A DNA stretch of 64,000 nt from Oceanisphaera profunda (GCF_002157895.1 NZ_CP021377.1:124001-188000); one strand, 5' to 3'. Shown: positions 45,348 through 54,701, counted from the first letter of the stretch. Notes: a model not told the origin generated them from the letters alone. Made by a program: numbers and translations.

Positions 45348-45539
45348 TTAAGGTCCACAGAAACCGGGCAACTCCTTACCCTGCTTTTCTAGCAAGCGGC
45401 ACTGGCGCTTATCAACTCCATCGCCCATCGATAAGGTCTGAATAACGATGCCGCTACTAGCGGAAATGGTGCTTGCTTGGGCCGGTAACAACATTAGGGT
45501 AAATACCGCCGCCAACATAAGTGAAGTCATGGCTTTCAT
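45348..45539 (-). CDS. Small secreted protein, 63 residues
   Basis: The precursor starts with a signal peptide (MKAMTSLMLAAVFTLMLLPA, cleavage likely after AQA). The mature part is about 40 residues and ends in KRQCRLLEKQGKELPGFCGP, with two cysteines that may form one disulfide. AGAGGGAAG precedes the ATG. The family is not recognised. It has its own terminator, which supports a real gene. Confidence 0.6.
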   Translation of the reverse strand: MKAMTSLMLAAVFTLMLLPAQASTISASSGIVIQTLSMGDGVDKRQCRLLEKQGKELPGFCGP

Positions 45540-45762
45540 AATGCTTCCCTCTTACCTAAGTGAGCGCCCTGCCATCACATCTGTTGATCTTTCAGGTATC
45601 GAAAGTTCAATAAACTCAAAGTGCCGTTGCCTGCAAGGCCTGAATTTATCAGTAGGGCTTATGCCCTTCCGTTATGGCAACAGTGTCTAACGGTTACTTA
45701 TTAAGACGCGGTGAGAGAGACATTTATTACAAAAAATTATTATTTTTACGCTCAGCACTCGC

Positions 45763-46155
45763 TTAGGGCTTGGTGTTGTTGAGTTCCACTCCTGAAGAAT
45801 CAGGTATCAAGGGCAAGCGTAACAGCCACAGCACTATCACCCCATAAACCAAAGCCAAGCCAATTTTTACGTACCAAAGCGGCATGAAATACATTGAAAA
45901 ACCAAAGCTGATGGCCATCATCCACAATGCGCGGCGGCGAATAGGGCCTCGTATGCCTCGATGAGTTTGCCAGTCGTGGATCAAAGGACCAAACCACGGG
46001 TGGTTCACTAGCCAGTAATGAATACGGGGTGAGGACTTACTAAACAAAAAGGCGGCCAATAAAATAAAAGGTGTGGTGGGCATCACCGGTAAAAAGGCAC
46101 CAATGATCCCTAACACCAAAGCCAGCCAGCCCAAAAAGGCAAATAATATGCGCAT
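45763..46155 (-). CDS. ybaN: YbaN / DUF454 family inner-membrane protein
   Basis: A 130-residue protein with about three or four helices. It shows the DUF454 pattern: LGWLALVLGIIGAFLPVMPTTPF near the start (core GIIGAFLPVMPTTPF), FSKSSPRIHYWLVNHPWFG and IRRRALWMM. In E. coli ybaN lies beside apt-dnaX, so it keeps this neighbourhood here. Function is unknown. Confidence 0.9.
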   Translation of the reverse strand: MRILFAFLGWLALVLGIIGAFLPVMPTTPFILLAAFLFSKSSPRIHYWLVNHPWFGPLIHDWQTHRGIRGPIRRRALWMMAISFGFSMYFMPLWYVKIGLALVYGVIVLWLLRLPLIPDSSGVELNNTKP

Positions 46156-46639
46156 ACTTTCTCCTCATTACCGCAGGGCTCACCATAACAAAATCTGTGT
46201 CTCAAAGGCAGCAACATAGACGCTTAAGGCAAGTAACCGCACGCCTCGTATCAGGCCTGCCAGGTTCGATAAATGTACGAACCGTGCCGCCCATTTAACG
46301 CCGCTATTTAAAACCGCGAGGACGTAAGGTAGTCAGTTCCCGCTCCCGAATGCCTATTAATAGGCATAATAGGATACCCCTCAAAAACACCGTCAATCTT
46401 AGCTGCCAACATGAGGGGGCTATCATCGGCGAAAACCACAATTTTCGCCTTAAAAAGTGTAACAGCGCGCGTTTTTCAATTTATTGCATTGGTTTTCGCG
46501 ACAAAGCGTTTAAGCTAATCGCAGATTCTTCAGCTACTTGTACTCAATCAGGCTTGTTTTAAGATAACGATTAAGCCATTACCTGCAGATGCCAGTAGCC
46601 TGGTCCCTTTATCTGGCCTTAAAAAGGATGGCCCTGTTC
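46156..46639. other. Gene-free region between ybaN and the EEP-family gene
   Basis: It contains an 18-bp perfect palindrome ATGCCTATTAATAGGCAT at 46350-46367 and a hairpin GGCGAAAA/TTTTCGCC at 46428-46449. No gene is supported. Confidence 0.6.
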
Positions 46640-47724
46640 ATGGAATTAACTCTGTTTTGGCTCGCCACCGCATTTACCGGCCTAATAACGCTACTACCTT
46701 TGTGGCAAAACCCCGTTTGGTGGGTACGCGGTTTGGATTTTCCCCGCGTACAGTTTATCACCCTGATAGTCGCACTCACCCTGCTCATCTTATGGCGACT
46801 GGACATGAGCAAAGCCGCTCATTGGCCGTTAGTCATCTTAAATGTGGGGTATTTGAGTTATCACCTGTGGTGGATTTTGCCCTACACCCGTTTATATCCT
46901 CACGAAGTAAAAGCAGAAAGCGCCTCACAACCGCCGCATATGCTGACCATTCTTAGCGCCAACGTATTGGCCAGTAATCCCCATGCCGATAGCTTACTGG
47001 CCTTGGTGAAGCAGTATCAGCCGGATATGTTAGTCACCCTAGAGTCAAATTTATGGTGGCAGCAGCAGCTCTCGGTATTAGAAGCGGATTATCCTTATCT
47101 GATGCAATGCCCATTAGAAAATTTGTATGGCATGCATGTTTATTCACGCTTGCCGTTAAGCGATACCCACATTAGTTATTTAGTGGAACAAGACGTGCCC
47201 TCTATGCATTGCTTAGTAACGCTCACCGGCGGCTTACAAGTGCGCGCACACTTTTTGCATCCAGCCCCCCGAGCCCCACAGAAAATGAAGAATCTGCACC
47301 GCGCGATGCAGAGCTGCTGGCCGTGGCCAAAAGCGTGGCCGAGTGCGAGGTGCCGGTAATAGTGGCGGGCGACCTTAACGATGTGGCTTGGTCACCGACT
47401 ACCCGTTTGTTTAGAAAAATTAGCGGCTTACTGGATCCAAGAATCGGGCGCGGCATGTTTAATACTTTTAATGCCCAGCACGTTTTTATTCGCTGGCCGC
47501 TGGATCACATATTTCACAGTGATCATTTTCGTGTAGTGAGCTTAAAACGCTTAAAACTGAAAGGCTCAGATCATTTCTCACTGCTCTCTTGCCTGAGTCT
47601 TAGGCCCCATAAAGAAAATGGCCAGCCATTATTAGATGCCGACACGGCGGATCAAGAAACAGCCCAACAGAAGATAGCCCGAGAAGATATCTGTAAGAAA
47701 GATGTGCCGGTACCGGAAAAATAA
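46640..47724 (+). pseudogene. Endonuclease/exonuclease/phosphatase family membrane protein, frameshifted as read
   Basis: The N-terminal part has two or three hydrophobic helices (about 1-85), then a periplasmic or cytosolic EEP-fold domain: MLTILSANVLASNPHADSLL, TLESNLWWQQ, YGMHVYSRLPL. The frame is lost at HFLHPAP and the C-terminal part continues in the next frame from PSPTENEESAPRDAELLA with VIVAGDLNDVAWSPTTRLF and the final SDHFSLLSCL. Adding one C to the six-C run at 47265-47270 joins the two. Members hydrolyse phosphodiesters; the substrate is unknown. ATG at 46640 is preferred to 46589 or 46628. Sequence error is likely. Confidence 0.8.
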
Positions 47725-47730
47725 TCGACC

Positions 47731-48387
47731 CTAGCTTGCCGAGGGGTGATTATCACAAGACGGCGTTGAGGAATTTGATTTGGCTAGCGCCGCTAATGCC
47801 TGAAACACCCGCAAGCTGGCATAGGCATCATTTGCCGCATAGCGCAGCTGGCCAGACGTTAACACCGGATTAGACCAATTCGACAACGCCACGCGCTTAG
47901 ACTTTACCAAGTATTGGCCCAGCAAAATGGCCACCGCCGCTTGCAGCCCCACCGGATGCTGATAACCCAGCTGCTTTACCCGATTCGATAACTCATAAAA
48001 GCCTGCTACTTCGATACCGAGCTTACGCTGCAAGGGTCCGCGGTCTGATTTTAAGCCAAATCCTACTTTGATTATTTGTTCTGAACTTAAGATATCCACC
48101 AGTAACTGATTGCTGGCGGCATCGTTTAAGGTAAATAAATACCCCCGCTTGTTAGAAGCTAATTGCACCAAGTGCGGCCCAGTGCTCTGCTCGCCCACCT
48201 GAAAAGTGGGCTTACTTTCGGTATCAAAACCCACATAGTCGCACTGACACAAATCTGCCCGAGCCAAGGCCACCTGCTCAGGCTCGCTCAGCAATTGGAT
48301 GTCTGACAATTCCAGCCCGTTAAAAGCAGGCAACTGCTGCATTTGGGCACGGGTCGGTCTTATTTTATACGCGGTAGGCTCTGTCAT
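47731..48387 (-). CDS. DEDD-family 3'-5' exonuclease (RNase D-like)
   Basis: The 218-residue protein has the three exonuclease motifs: VGFDTESKPTF, VGFGLKSDRG and the last motif with Tyr (YAANDAYASLRVF), i.e. DEDDy class. Unlike RNase D it lacks an HRDC domain. Such stand-alone domains digest RNA or DNA from the 3' end; the target is unknown. It is convergent with the EEP-family gene, with stops 6 bp apart. Confidence 0.87.
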   Translation of the reverse strand: MTEPTAYKIRPTRAQMQQLPAFNGLELSDIQLLSEPEQVALARADLCQCDYVGFDTESKPTFQVGEQSTGPHLVQLASNKRGYLFTLNDAASNQLLVDILSSEQIIKVGFGLKSDRGPLQRKLGIEVAGFYELSNRVKQLGYQHPVGLQAAVAILLGQYLVKSKRVALSNWSNPVLTSGQLRYAANDAYASLRVFQALAALAKSNSSTPSCDNHPSAS

Positions 48388-48484
48388 TAACGTGCTCTTG
48401 GTTGAATTCAGGGGATTAAAGTACGCATGGGCAATACGGCTGGCTGCGAAATATTAGCGCCACAGCCACGCCGTGACCACAAAA

Positions 48485-48516
48485 AACGGGATGCCACTGT
48501 ATAAGTGCATCCCGTT
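48485..48516 (-). terminator. Terminator after the carbonic anhydrase gene
   Basis: AACGGGATGC/GCATCCCGTT stem with a 12-nt loop, followed on the minus strand by TTTTTTGTGG. It lies 65 bp after the stop. Confidence 0.85.
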
Positions 48517-48581
48517 CTGGGTCATATTTCGCTTTTTAGCTTCAGCTTAGCATTAACAGGCTATGCTGACTGAGCCGTAAC

Positions 48582-49466
48582 TTACTGGCTAATCGTGGAC
48601 AGCAGGGCCGGATTCGTCACCAAGTTTCTGACGCCATGAGCATGATCTTCTTCGAACACGTTGCTCTTACACCACTGGCCTACGCTGGCAATATTGACCT
48701 TGGCGACCTTAGGCTTAACACTCCAAGACACCTGAAAAGGCGAGCCCGCTTCGTTGAAGCTCGGGCCTGTGGTTGAACCCGCATATTCCACTGCGGTGCC
48801 CGTGTTGTCTGGTAGATTTAATGCCTGCTGAAGGCCATTTTTTTCGCCATGCTGGTTTAACTCACCAAAATCCAACGCCTTAGCGTCATTCACCAGCACA
48901 TACACTTGCGCTTGAACGCGCAATTGCGGATTCTTAATGGCGTCATTAAAACAGGCACCCAAGGTTGGGCCTGGCGTGATATTGGCACTCGAATACACAT
49001 AATGCACTTCTATGGTGTCGCCAGGCGCTAGACTGCTTTGCTCGCTGGGGCAGACCCTCTGTTCAAGAGGCGCTAATTCTGCCGCCGTTAACTGGCCTGA
49101 ATACTGATAACCCCCCTGATATCCCTGACCATCACCATTGCCAACGTAGGTGGTAAATTCACCGCCTGCATGCTCGGCGTTCTTATGAAAATGAATATTA
49201 CATAAATTCATGGCACTGGCGGGCGGTGCCGCATTAAATGCGATGGCGTTCTCACCCGTCGTCACTCTAATATCGCGTGGCGATTGTGGACCAAAACCCT
49301 GACTGTCGGTATTTTTCGCCAGTTGTTGACGCTGCTCGGCAAGCACCTGATCCGCCACTGCCTGTTGAGTCACTTCACTGTTAATGCTCGCAGGCACGTC
49401 TTTCGCGCTGACGTGGGTGGATAATAGCGCTGTGGTGACCAGTAAAAAAATGCGGTTCATTTTCAT
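48582..49466 (-). CDS. Delta-class carbonic anhydrase-like secreted protein
   Basis: The 294-residue precursor starts with a signal peptide (MKMNRIFLLVTTALLSTHVS, cleavage near SA). The mature part has NLCNIHFHKNAEHAGGEFTT (His-rich, metal-site type), YNGDG-like VGNGDGQGYQGGYQYSG, then HYVYSS and a C-terminal CKSNVFEEDHAHGVRNL. This is the pattern of proteins called delta-class carbonic anhydrase, recalled from family knowledge. It would hydrate CO2 in the periplasm. Activity is unproven. It is monocistronic. Confidence 0.72.
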   Translation of the reverse strand: MKMNRIFLLVTTALLSTHVSAKDVPASINSEVTQQAVADQVLAEQRQQLAKNTDSQGFGPQSPRDIRVTTGENAIAFNAAPPASAMNLCNIHFHKNAEHAGGEFTTYVGNGDGQGYQGGYQYSGQLTAAELAPLEQRVCPSEQSSLAPGDTIEVHYVYSSANITPGPTLGACFNDAIKNPQLRVQAQVYVLVNDAKALDFGELNQHGEKNGLQQALNLPDNTGTAVEYAGSTTGPSFNEAGSPFQVSWSVKPKVAKVNIASVGQWCKSNVFEEDHAHGVRNLVTNPALLSTISQ

Positions 49467-49817
49467 GTGTTAATTATTTCCCTGTAAGATTTTGATTAAT
49501 ATTTTTAATTAACTTTCAAAACCATCTGAAATTTATTTTGTGTTTTACTTATATTTTTTAGCTTAAATCGGCCATAAGTTTTATTTACTTTGGCTCACGG
49601 CAAGTGACGCCCGCGTATTTTAACCATTTACGCGGACAATGCCCAGCCGCAGACCATAAGCCGCAGTTTGAGGTTATTTTCAGTTCTTATTTATTTAAGA
49701 AACGCTCATAAAAAACGCATTAAGCAATGCGTATCGGGGATTTTAAATTCGAGGTGTTAATCTTACTAACAGTGCGCACTCAGTTAAACACTGGCCGTTA
49801 TTTAAAAGACGCGTCGA
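49467..49817. other. AT-rich gene-free region upstream of the carbonic anhydrase gene
   Basis: About 350 bp, clearly more AT-rich than its neighbours, with no gene, repeat or clear hairpin. It should contain the promoter of the carbonic anhydrase gene. Confidence 0.6.
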
Positions 49818-50465
49818 TTAAAAGGGGCAAGGACTATGGCCATGCATAGGCTCGTCGCTATGGGGATGGGTAAAATATAAATCGCTGGCGTGTAACAGCA
49901 AACGATCGGCTAGTTGTTCGCTGTGGGCACTCTGGTACAAGTCGCAGCCCAGAATAGGATGGCCAATGCTCAAGCTGTGAATACGCAATTGATGGGTACG
50001 CCCGGTGTGCGGCGTAAACTGTACCAAAGTCCGCTTTGGCTCGCTTAAACGCGCTAATACCTGATATTCACTGAGCGACGCCTTGCCGGTGCTAGGGCAA
50101 AGTTTTACTCGCGGAAAAAGCTGGGCGTCTTTCGCTATCGCCCCACTGATCTGGCCGTGCTCCTCCGTTACCCAGCCTTCTAACATGGCAAGGTAGCGCT
50201 TTTGAATGGTTCCTGCTTGAAATTGCTGATTAAGGTGCTTGGCGGATCCAGCATTTAGCGCCACCACCATGACACCTGAAGTACCCAAGTCTAAGCGATG
50301 CGGTAACTTTGCCTCAGGGAAAGCCGGAGTAAACCCTGCTTGGCCGTGCACTAACCTATAGTGCACCGAGTCCCAATTCTGCGGGTTTTTGCCCGATAAA
50401 CTCAGCAGTCCGCTGGGCTTATTGATCAGTAGGATATGTTCATCTTGGTAGAGTATTTGTATCAT
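49818..50465 (-). CDS. RluA-family pseudouridine synthase
   Basis: The 215-residue enzyme isomerises uridine in rRNA or tRNA. It carries the catalytic loop with Asp (PHRLDLGTSGVMVVAL), an N-terminal ILYQDEHILLINKPSGLLS, and the C-terminal HTGRTHQLRIHSLSIGHPILG. Length is close to RluA (219 residues, 23S U746 and tRNA U32), and no S4 domain is present. A RluA assignment is plausible but not certain. Confidence 0.88.
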   Translation of the reverse strand: MIQILYQDEHILLINKPSGLLSLSGKNPQNWDSVHYRLVHGQAGFTPAFPEAKLPHRLDLGTSGVMVVALNAGSAKHLNQQFQAGTIQKRYLAMLEGWVTEEHGQISGAIAKDAQLFPRVKLCPSTGKASLSEYQVLARLSEPKRTLVQFTPHTGRTHQLRIHSLSIGHPILGCDLYQSAHSEQLADRLLLHASDLYFTHPHSDEPMHGHSPCPF

Positions 50466-50706
50466 TTCATCACACTGGGGCGCGACAAAGTAATCAATTA
50501 ACGGGAGGCTTGGGGGAGTAAGCTAGGCATGAAATGTTCTCTGATCTGGGCGCTGCATCTGCGTATTACTGATGGCAATTAGCTGCAGCAGCAGAGACTC
50601 AACGGAGCGTAGCAAACAGTATTCATTTGATACACTCGTTAAGCTTTAAAGCTGGCGAAATAATGTCCAGCTCATTTTCGCACTTAAAACCGTACTGTTA
50701 GCGATA

Positions 50707-51051
50707 TTACTGGCCGCAGCACTTCTTAAACTTTTTACCACTGCCACAAGAGCAAACGTCGTTACGGGCCGGTACTTTTTCAACCTTTACCGCCGCTTGC
50801 TTGGACAGCTGTACGGTCAGCTCGCCAATTGACTCAACTGCACCTTCACGGGTATCTAACTCAATCTCTGCATGCAGCTCGGCCTCGGCAACTAAAGCTT
50901 CCACTTCCAGCTTACGGGCTTCACTCGTGACTACCAGCATGAGCGGGTATTTCTTACTGCCGCTTCTTGGCTTAGCTTGAGTCTCATAGCCATATTTAAT
51001 ATGACTTTGACGTGCATCTCGGCGGCCTTTAAAGAAAAACTTATCTGACAT
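50707..51051 (-). CDS. SEC-C/SWIM motif metal-binding protein (PBPRA1643-type)
   Basis: A 114-residue protein starting MSDKFFFKGRRDARQSHIKY, with KYPLMLVVTSEARKLEVEAL in the middle and a C-terminal SEC-C zinc motif CSCGSGKKFKKCCG. The N-terminal motif recalls the family named PBPRA1643. The zinc motif resembles the tail of SecA. ATG at 51051 is used because homologs begin with MSDKF; an upstream start at 51111 lacks support. Function is unknown. Confidence 0.82.
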   Translation of the reverse strand: MSDKFFFKGRRDARQSHIKYGYETQAKPRSGSKKYPLMLVVTSEARKLEVEALVAEAELHAEIELDTREGAVESIGELTVQLSKQAAVKVEKVPARNDVCSCGSGKKFKKCCGQ

Positions 51052-51252
51052 GACATTATCCAACAGGGTAAACAAGCTGCAACCAGCGCAGCAAAGCCGG
51101 CAGTTTAACACTTCTCGCGCTTTACACGCAGCATTACCCTGCCCTAACGCGTTTTGAACCTATAAAAACGGCCAACAATCGATTTTGGCCGCCTGCAAGT
51201 TAGATTTCACATCGAGAAGGTGCTTTTAGCCCGCCTCTCGATTAGCGCACTG

Positions 51253-52797
51253 TTATTTAAGCTGCGGTCCATTTAAAGAAGAGGCGATTTCGTACAGGTC
51301 CGTGCGTCTGTCTTTCAAGTTGGTCACTGAGCCTTCGTTGCGCACTAAAGTCAGTTTTTCCAGATCCAAGTCCGAGAACATCATCATCTCGGTATTAGGC
51401 GTGGTTTCCGCCATGACCGCATCATGGGGAAAGGAGAAATCCGACGGCGAAAACACCGAAGACTGCGCATATTGTACGTCTAAGTTTTGCACCTTAGGTA
51501 AGTTGCCCACACTGCCGGTGATCACCACATAACATTCGTTTTCAATGGCCCGTGCTTGGGCACAATGGCGCACTCGCAGATAACCGTTTTTGGTGTCGGT
51601 CCAAAATGGCACACAAATAATGTCCACTTCTTTGCTGGCGGCAATGCGTCCTAGCTCAGGGAATTCTATGTCATAACAAATCAGAATGGCCACGCGGCCC
51701 GCGTCCGTATCAAACACTTCAAACTTATTGCCGCCTTCAATCACCCAGTCACGACGTTCGTGGGGGGTAATATGAATTTTTCGCTGCTCATCCACTCGGC
51801 CATCGCGGTGGCACAAATACGAGACGTTATACACGCGATCATTTTCAATCAGCGGCATAGAGCCGGTAATAATATTGATGTTATAGCTCACCGCCATTTC
51901 CGACATCCGATCCCGAAACTGCTGGGTGTATTCGGCCAAATAACGGATAGCACGAGTTTGATCCACCTGATCGGTTAAGCCCATCAAAGGGGCATTAAAA
52001 AACTCAGGGAACAGCGCAAAGTCACTCTTGTAATCAGAGAGCGCGTCCACAAAGTATTCAACTTGCTCTAATACCTCATCAACCGAGGAGAATTCGCGCA
52101 TTTGCCACTGCACCGCGCCCATGCGCACTTGAGTTTTCTTCTCGTTCAGTACCGAAGACGGCGGCGTATATAAAATATTGCGCCACTCCAGCAAAGTCGC
52201 ATAGCCCAGTGATTTTTTATCTTCAGGTAGATACTTACGCATTAGGCGCGTGACCTGAAAATCATTGGCTAACTGAAAGCTCAGAATAGGGTCGTAAATA
52301 TCTTTGCGCCCTACCCGCTCAATGTATTCTGCAGGCGTGTACTGCTCGGCATGCTGGGAGTAACCAGGAATGCGACCACCGGCGAGAATGGCGCGCAAGT
52401 TTAGGGAGCGACACAGCTCTTTGCGCGCTTCATATAAACGACGCCCCAAGCGAAAGCCCCGATATTCCGGCTGAATAAACACATCTAAGCCGTACAAGGA
52501 GTCGCCCTTGTCACTGTGCCTGATCTGTTCATTACTGAGGATCAAATCGTCATAAGTATGAGGGTTACTAAAGCGCTCATATTTCACCGACACCGTGAGT
52601 GCTACAGCCACCAATTGGTCGCCGTCTTCAATACAAATTTGCCCGTCTGGGAACTGTTCTACCAGCGCCTTGATGGTGTCTTTGGGCCAAGCGCCGCCGA
52701 TATCGTGATAGACACGGTCCATCAGCACTTGCAGCTGATCATAATCATCAAACGTTAGGTTGCGTAAATTAAGATGCAGATCTTCAGGTTGAGTCAT
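51253..52797 (-). CDS. GNAT acetyltransferase fused to nitrilase-family hydrolase
   Basis: The 514-residue protein joins an N-terminal GNAT domain (about 1-210; acetyl-CoA loop region FIQPEYRGFRLGRRLYEAR) to a C-terminal carbon-nitrogen hydrolase (about 225-500). The catalytic triad is visible: Glu in LFPEFFNAPL, Lys in EQRKIHITPHE, Cys in VAILICYDIEFPE. Homologous fusions are known in proteobacteria. The fused activities suggest N-acetylation plus amide hydrolysis of one small molecule, but the substrate is not known. Confidence 0.92.
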   Translation of the reverse strand: MTQPEDLHLNLRNLTFDDYDQLQVLMDRVYHDIGGAWPKDTIKALVEQFPDGQICIEDGDQLVAVALTVSVKYERFSNPHTYDDLILSNEQIRHSDKGDSLYGLDVFIQPEYRGFRLGRRLYEARKELCRSLNLRAILAGGRIPGYSQHAEQYTPAEYIERVGRKDIYDPILSFQLANDFQVTRLMRKYLPEDKKSLGYATLLEWRNILYTPPSSVLNEKKTQVRMGAVQWQMREFSSVDEVLEQVEYFVDALSDYKSDFALFPEFFNAPLMGLTDQVDQTRAIRYLAEYTQQFRDRMSEMAVSYNINIITGSMPLIENDRVYNVSYLCHRDGRVDEQRKIHITPHERRDWVIEGGNKFEVFDTDAGRVAILICYDIEFPELGRIAASKEVDIICVPFWTDTKNGYLRVRHCAQARAIENECYVVITGSVGNLPKVQNLDVQYAQSSVFSPSDFSFPHDAVMAETTPNTEMMMFSDLDLEKLTLVRNEGSVTNLKDRRTDLYEIASSLNGPQLK

Positions 52798-53051
52798 GCA
52801 GCAAGCTCCGATTAAAAGTTAAATGTATGGGTAAATAAATCAGTGGCCAGCTTAGCAGAAGATGAAAGCCACTGCGCAAGCTCTGCAAAAAAGTGCCGCT
52901 CTTTTGCTCACCACTGTGCGCCAACCACCCCAGCCCTGTAAAACACCCGCAATGTTAGGTAACCTCTTTAGCCATATATTGACTGAGCGTTAATCTGGTA
53001 GAACGTACAAAGCACGCTAGCATTAAAAATCATCGGAAGAGGACATTACAT

Positions 53052-53465
53052 ATGGCAGACGATTTGTATCAAAAAGGCATCGCTAAAATTCAAGAGCTCA
53101 CCGCCTCACCGGACGAGAATCCCACCGGTGACATGGATATCGGTACCGCCTTTAGAGACATAGCACCAGATTTAGAAAAATACGTGGTGGAATTTGCTTT
53201 TGGCGGCATTTATTCCCGCCCCGGCTTAGACAATAAACAAAAGGTGCTGACCACCATCACCGCTTTGGTGGCGCAAGGTAAACCGCAAATTAAGATGCAC
53301 ATTAAAACTGGCTTAACGGTGGGCTTAACGCCCGAAGAAATCGTCGGCTGCATTATGCACTTGTTGCCCTATACCGGATTTCCGAGTGTGATCAATGCAT
53401 TAAGCGTGGCCAAAGAGGTGTTTACCGAACTTGGTTTAACGGTAGATACCACCGGCGTCCAATAA
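53052..53465 (+). CDS. Carboxymuconolactone decarboxylase-family protein
   Basis: The 137-residue protein fits the AhpD-like/CMD fold: AFRDIAPDLEKYVVEFAFGGIYSRPGL (core FAFGGIYSRPGLD), then ALVAQGKPQIKMHIKTGLTVGLTPEEI and LLPYTGFPSVINAL. The Cys pair of AhpD (CxxC) is absent, so it is closer to gamma-CMD types. GGAAGAGG precedes the ATG by about 9 nt. The substrate is unknown. Confidence 0.87.
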   Translation: MADDLYQKGIAKIQELTASPDENPTGDMDIGTAFRDIAPDLEKYVVEFAFGGIYSRPGLDNKQKVLTTITALVAQGKPQIKMHIKTGLTVGLTPEEIVGCIMHLLPYTGFPSVINALSVAKEVFTELGLTVDTTGVQ

Positions 53466-53651
53466 GTTTAACAGTATCGCGGCCGCCAAAAGCCATTGCT
53501 CTCTGTCATTGCTATCTATTGCGCATCCATAAGCTCATACTGAAATTGTTCTACAAATTTCACGCCGCACATTAGCTGCTTACGCAGAAGTCTGTGCGTC
53601 GTCATCGCCATTAAATTGGCTTAGTTTGGTTTGTGTTTAAAGGAAAAGATC

Positions 53652-53750
53652 ATGAGCAAAGGACAAGACAGCAAAAAAGACGTCAAGAAGAAACCGCTGC
53701 TAACAGCCAAAGAAAAGAAAGCTCAAAAAGAAGCGAAAAAGACCAAGTAG
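53652..53750 (+). CDS. Small lysine-rich protein, 32 residues
   Basis: A 32-codon ORF beginning MSKGQDSKKDVKKKPLLTAK and ending in KEAKKTK; about 40 percent lysine. AAAGGAAAAG lies just before the ATG. Very similar small basic proteins are common in gammaproteobacteria, from memory, and are usually annotated hypothetical. It may bind RNA or DNA. Two hairpins follow it before the convergent pfpI-type gene. Confidence 0.75.
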   Translation: MSKGQDSKKDVKKKPLLTAKEKKAQKEAKKTK

Positions 53751-53770
53751 TCATAAAAAGCAGTAGTGAA

Positions 53771-53827
53771 AAAGCAGTACTAAACAAACACTGCTTTAAA
53801 TGAGCGCCTTAGCCCAGCAAGGCGCTC
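53771..53827. terminator. Two adjacent hairpins between convergent genes
   Basis: AAAGCAGT/ACTGCTTT at 53771-53797, and GAGCGCCTT/AAGGCGCTC at 53802-53827. Together they separate the small basic gene from the convergent DJ-1 gene. T-runs are weak. Confidence 0.65.
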
Positions 53828-53837
53828 AAACATCATC

Positions 53838-54419
53838 TTATAAGGTGATCTTAGTGCCCAATAAAGTTAGAAAACCTGCTAACCACGCCGGGTGTGCTGG
53901 CCAAGCTGGGGCTGTTACCAAGTTACCTTCCACATGCACTGCCGCAACATCCAGCTCTACATAACGGCCACCGGCCATTTCTACATCTGGGCCACAGGCC
54001 GGATAAGCAGCACATTCACGACCGTTCAAAATGCCCGCCGCCGCTAATAACTGCGGACCATGGCACACGGCTGCAATGGGCTTTTTCGCATCATCAAAGG
54101 CTTGTACTAACTCCAGCACAGCGGCATTTAAACGCAGATATTCGGGAGAGCGACCACCAGGCACCACCAGCGCGTCATAATCCTCGGCTTTTACTTGTGC
54201 AAAATCAAAGTTCAGCACAAAGTTATGGCCTGGCTTTTCGCTGTAGGTTTGGTCGCCTTCAAAGTCATGAATGGCCGTGCGCACAAAATCACCCGCTTTC
54301 TTATTAGGGCACACCGCGTGCACGGTATGGCCGACCATCTGTAGCGCTTGAAAAGGCACCATCACTTCGTAATCTTCTACGTAGTCACCCACCAACATTA
54401 AAATCTTTTTAGCTGCCAT
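53838..54419 (-). CDS. DJ-1/PfpI family protein
   Basis: A 193-residue protein with the nucleophile elbow [14 protein letters not shown] (Cys in GxC-type elbow) and the conserved acidic residue near the N-terminus region ([17 protein letters not shown]). It resembles YhbO/PfpI-type proteins proposed as deglycases or chaperones; those activities are debated. It is convergent with the CMD and small basic genes and has a MITE 17 bp upstream. Confidence 0.9.
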   Translation of the reverse strand: MAAKKILMLVGDYVEDYEVMVPFQALQMVGHTVHAVCPNKKAGDFVRTAIHDFEGDQTYSEKPGHNFVLNFDFAQVKAEDYDALVVPGGRSPEYLRLNAAVLELVQAFDDAKKPIAAVCHGPQLLAAAGILNGRECAAYPACGPDVEMAGGRYVELDVAAVHVEGNLVTAPAWPAHPAWLAGFLTLLGTKITL

Positions 54420-54436
54420 TAGATACTCCTTATCTA

Positions 54437-54701
54437 GGGTCTGTTGACCTTTCGCGGTTAAATTTTGTTCGAGTTAAACGCGTTTTTATCGCGGCGAGTG
54501 GGGTGTAGCCTAGTTGTTCTAAGCAAACTCCCACTCAACAAAGAGAAAAACGTGTTTAGCCGAACCCGAAGGGCAGCATTTGTGGCGACTTTCTACGGCG
54601 TTAGCGCTTATTTATGGAGAATAACTCCATGGCACAAGCGATGCCTTGTATAAAGACCCCACAACCTGCTGCAAAAATCATCTCAAAAGGTCAACAGGCC
54701 C
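54437..54701. mobile_element. MITE copy 2, 265 bp, flanked by TA
   Basis: The ends are GGGTCTGTTGACCTTTCGCG and, on the complement, GGGCCTGTTGACCTTTTGAG. Compared with the 19339-19531 copy (reversed), it has an extra segment of about 75 bp, bounded by AAACGCGTTT and AAACGTGTTT. TA lies on both sides (54435-54436 and 54702-54703). The right TA is shared with the next insertion sequence. Confidence 0.85.
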
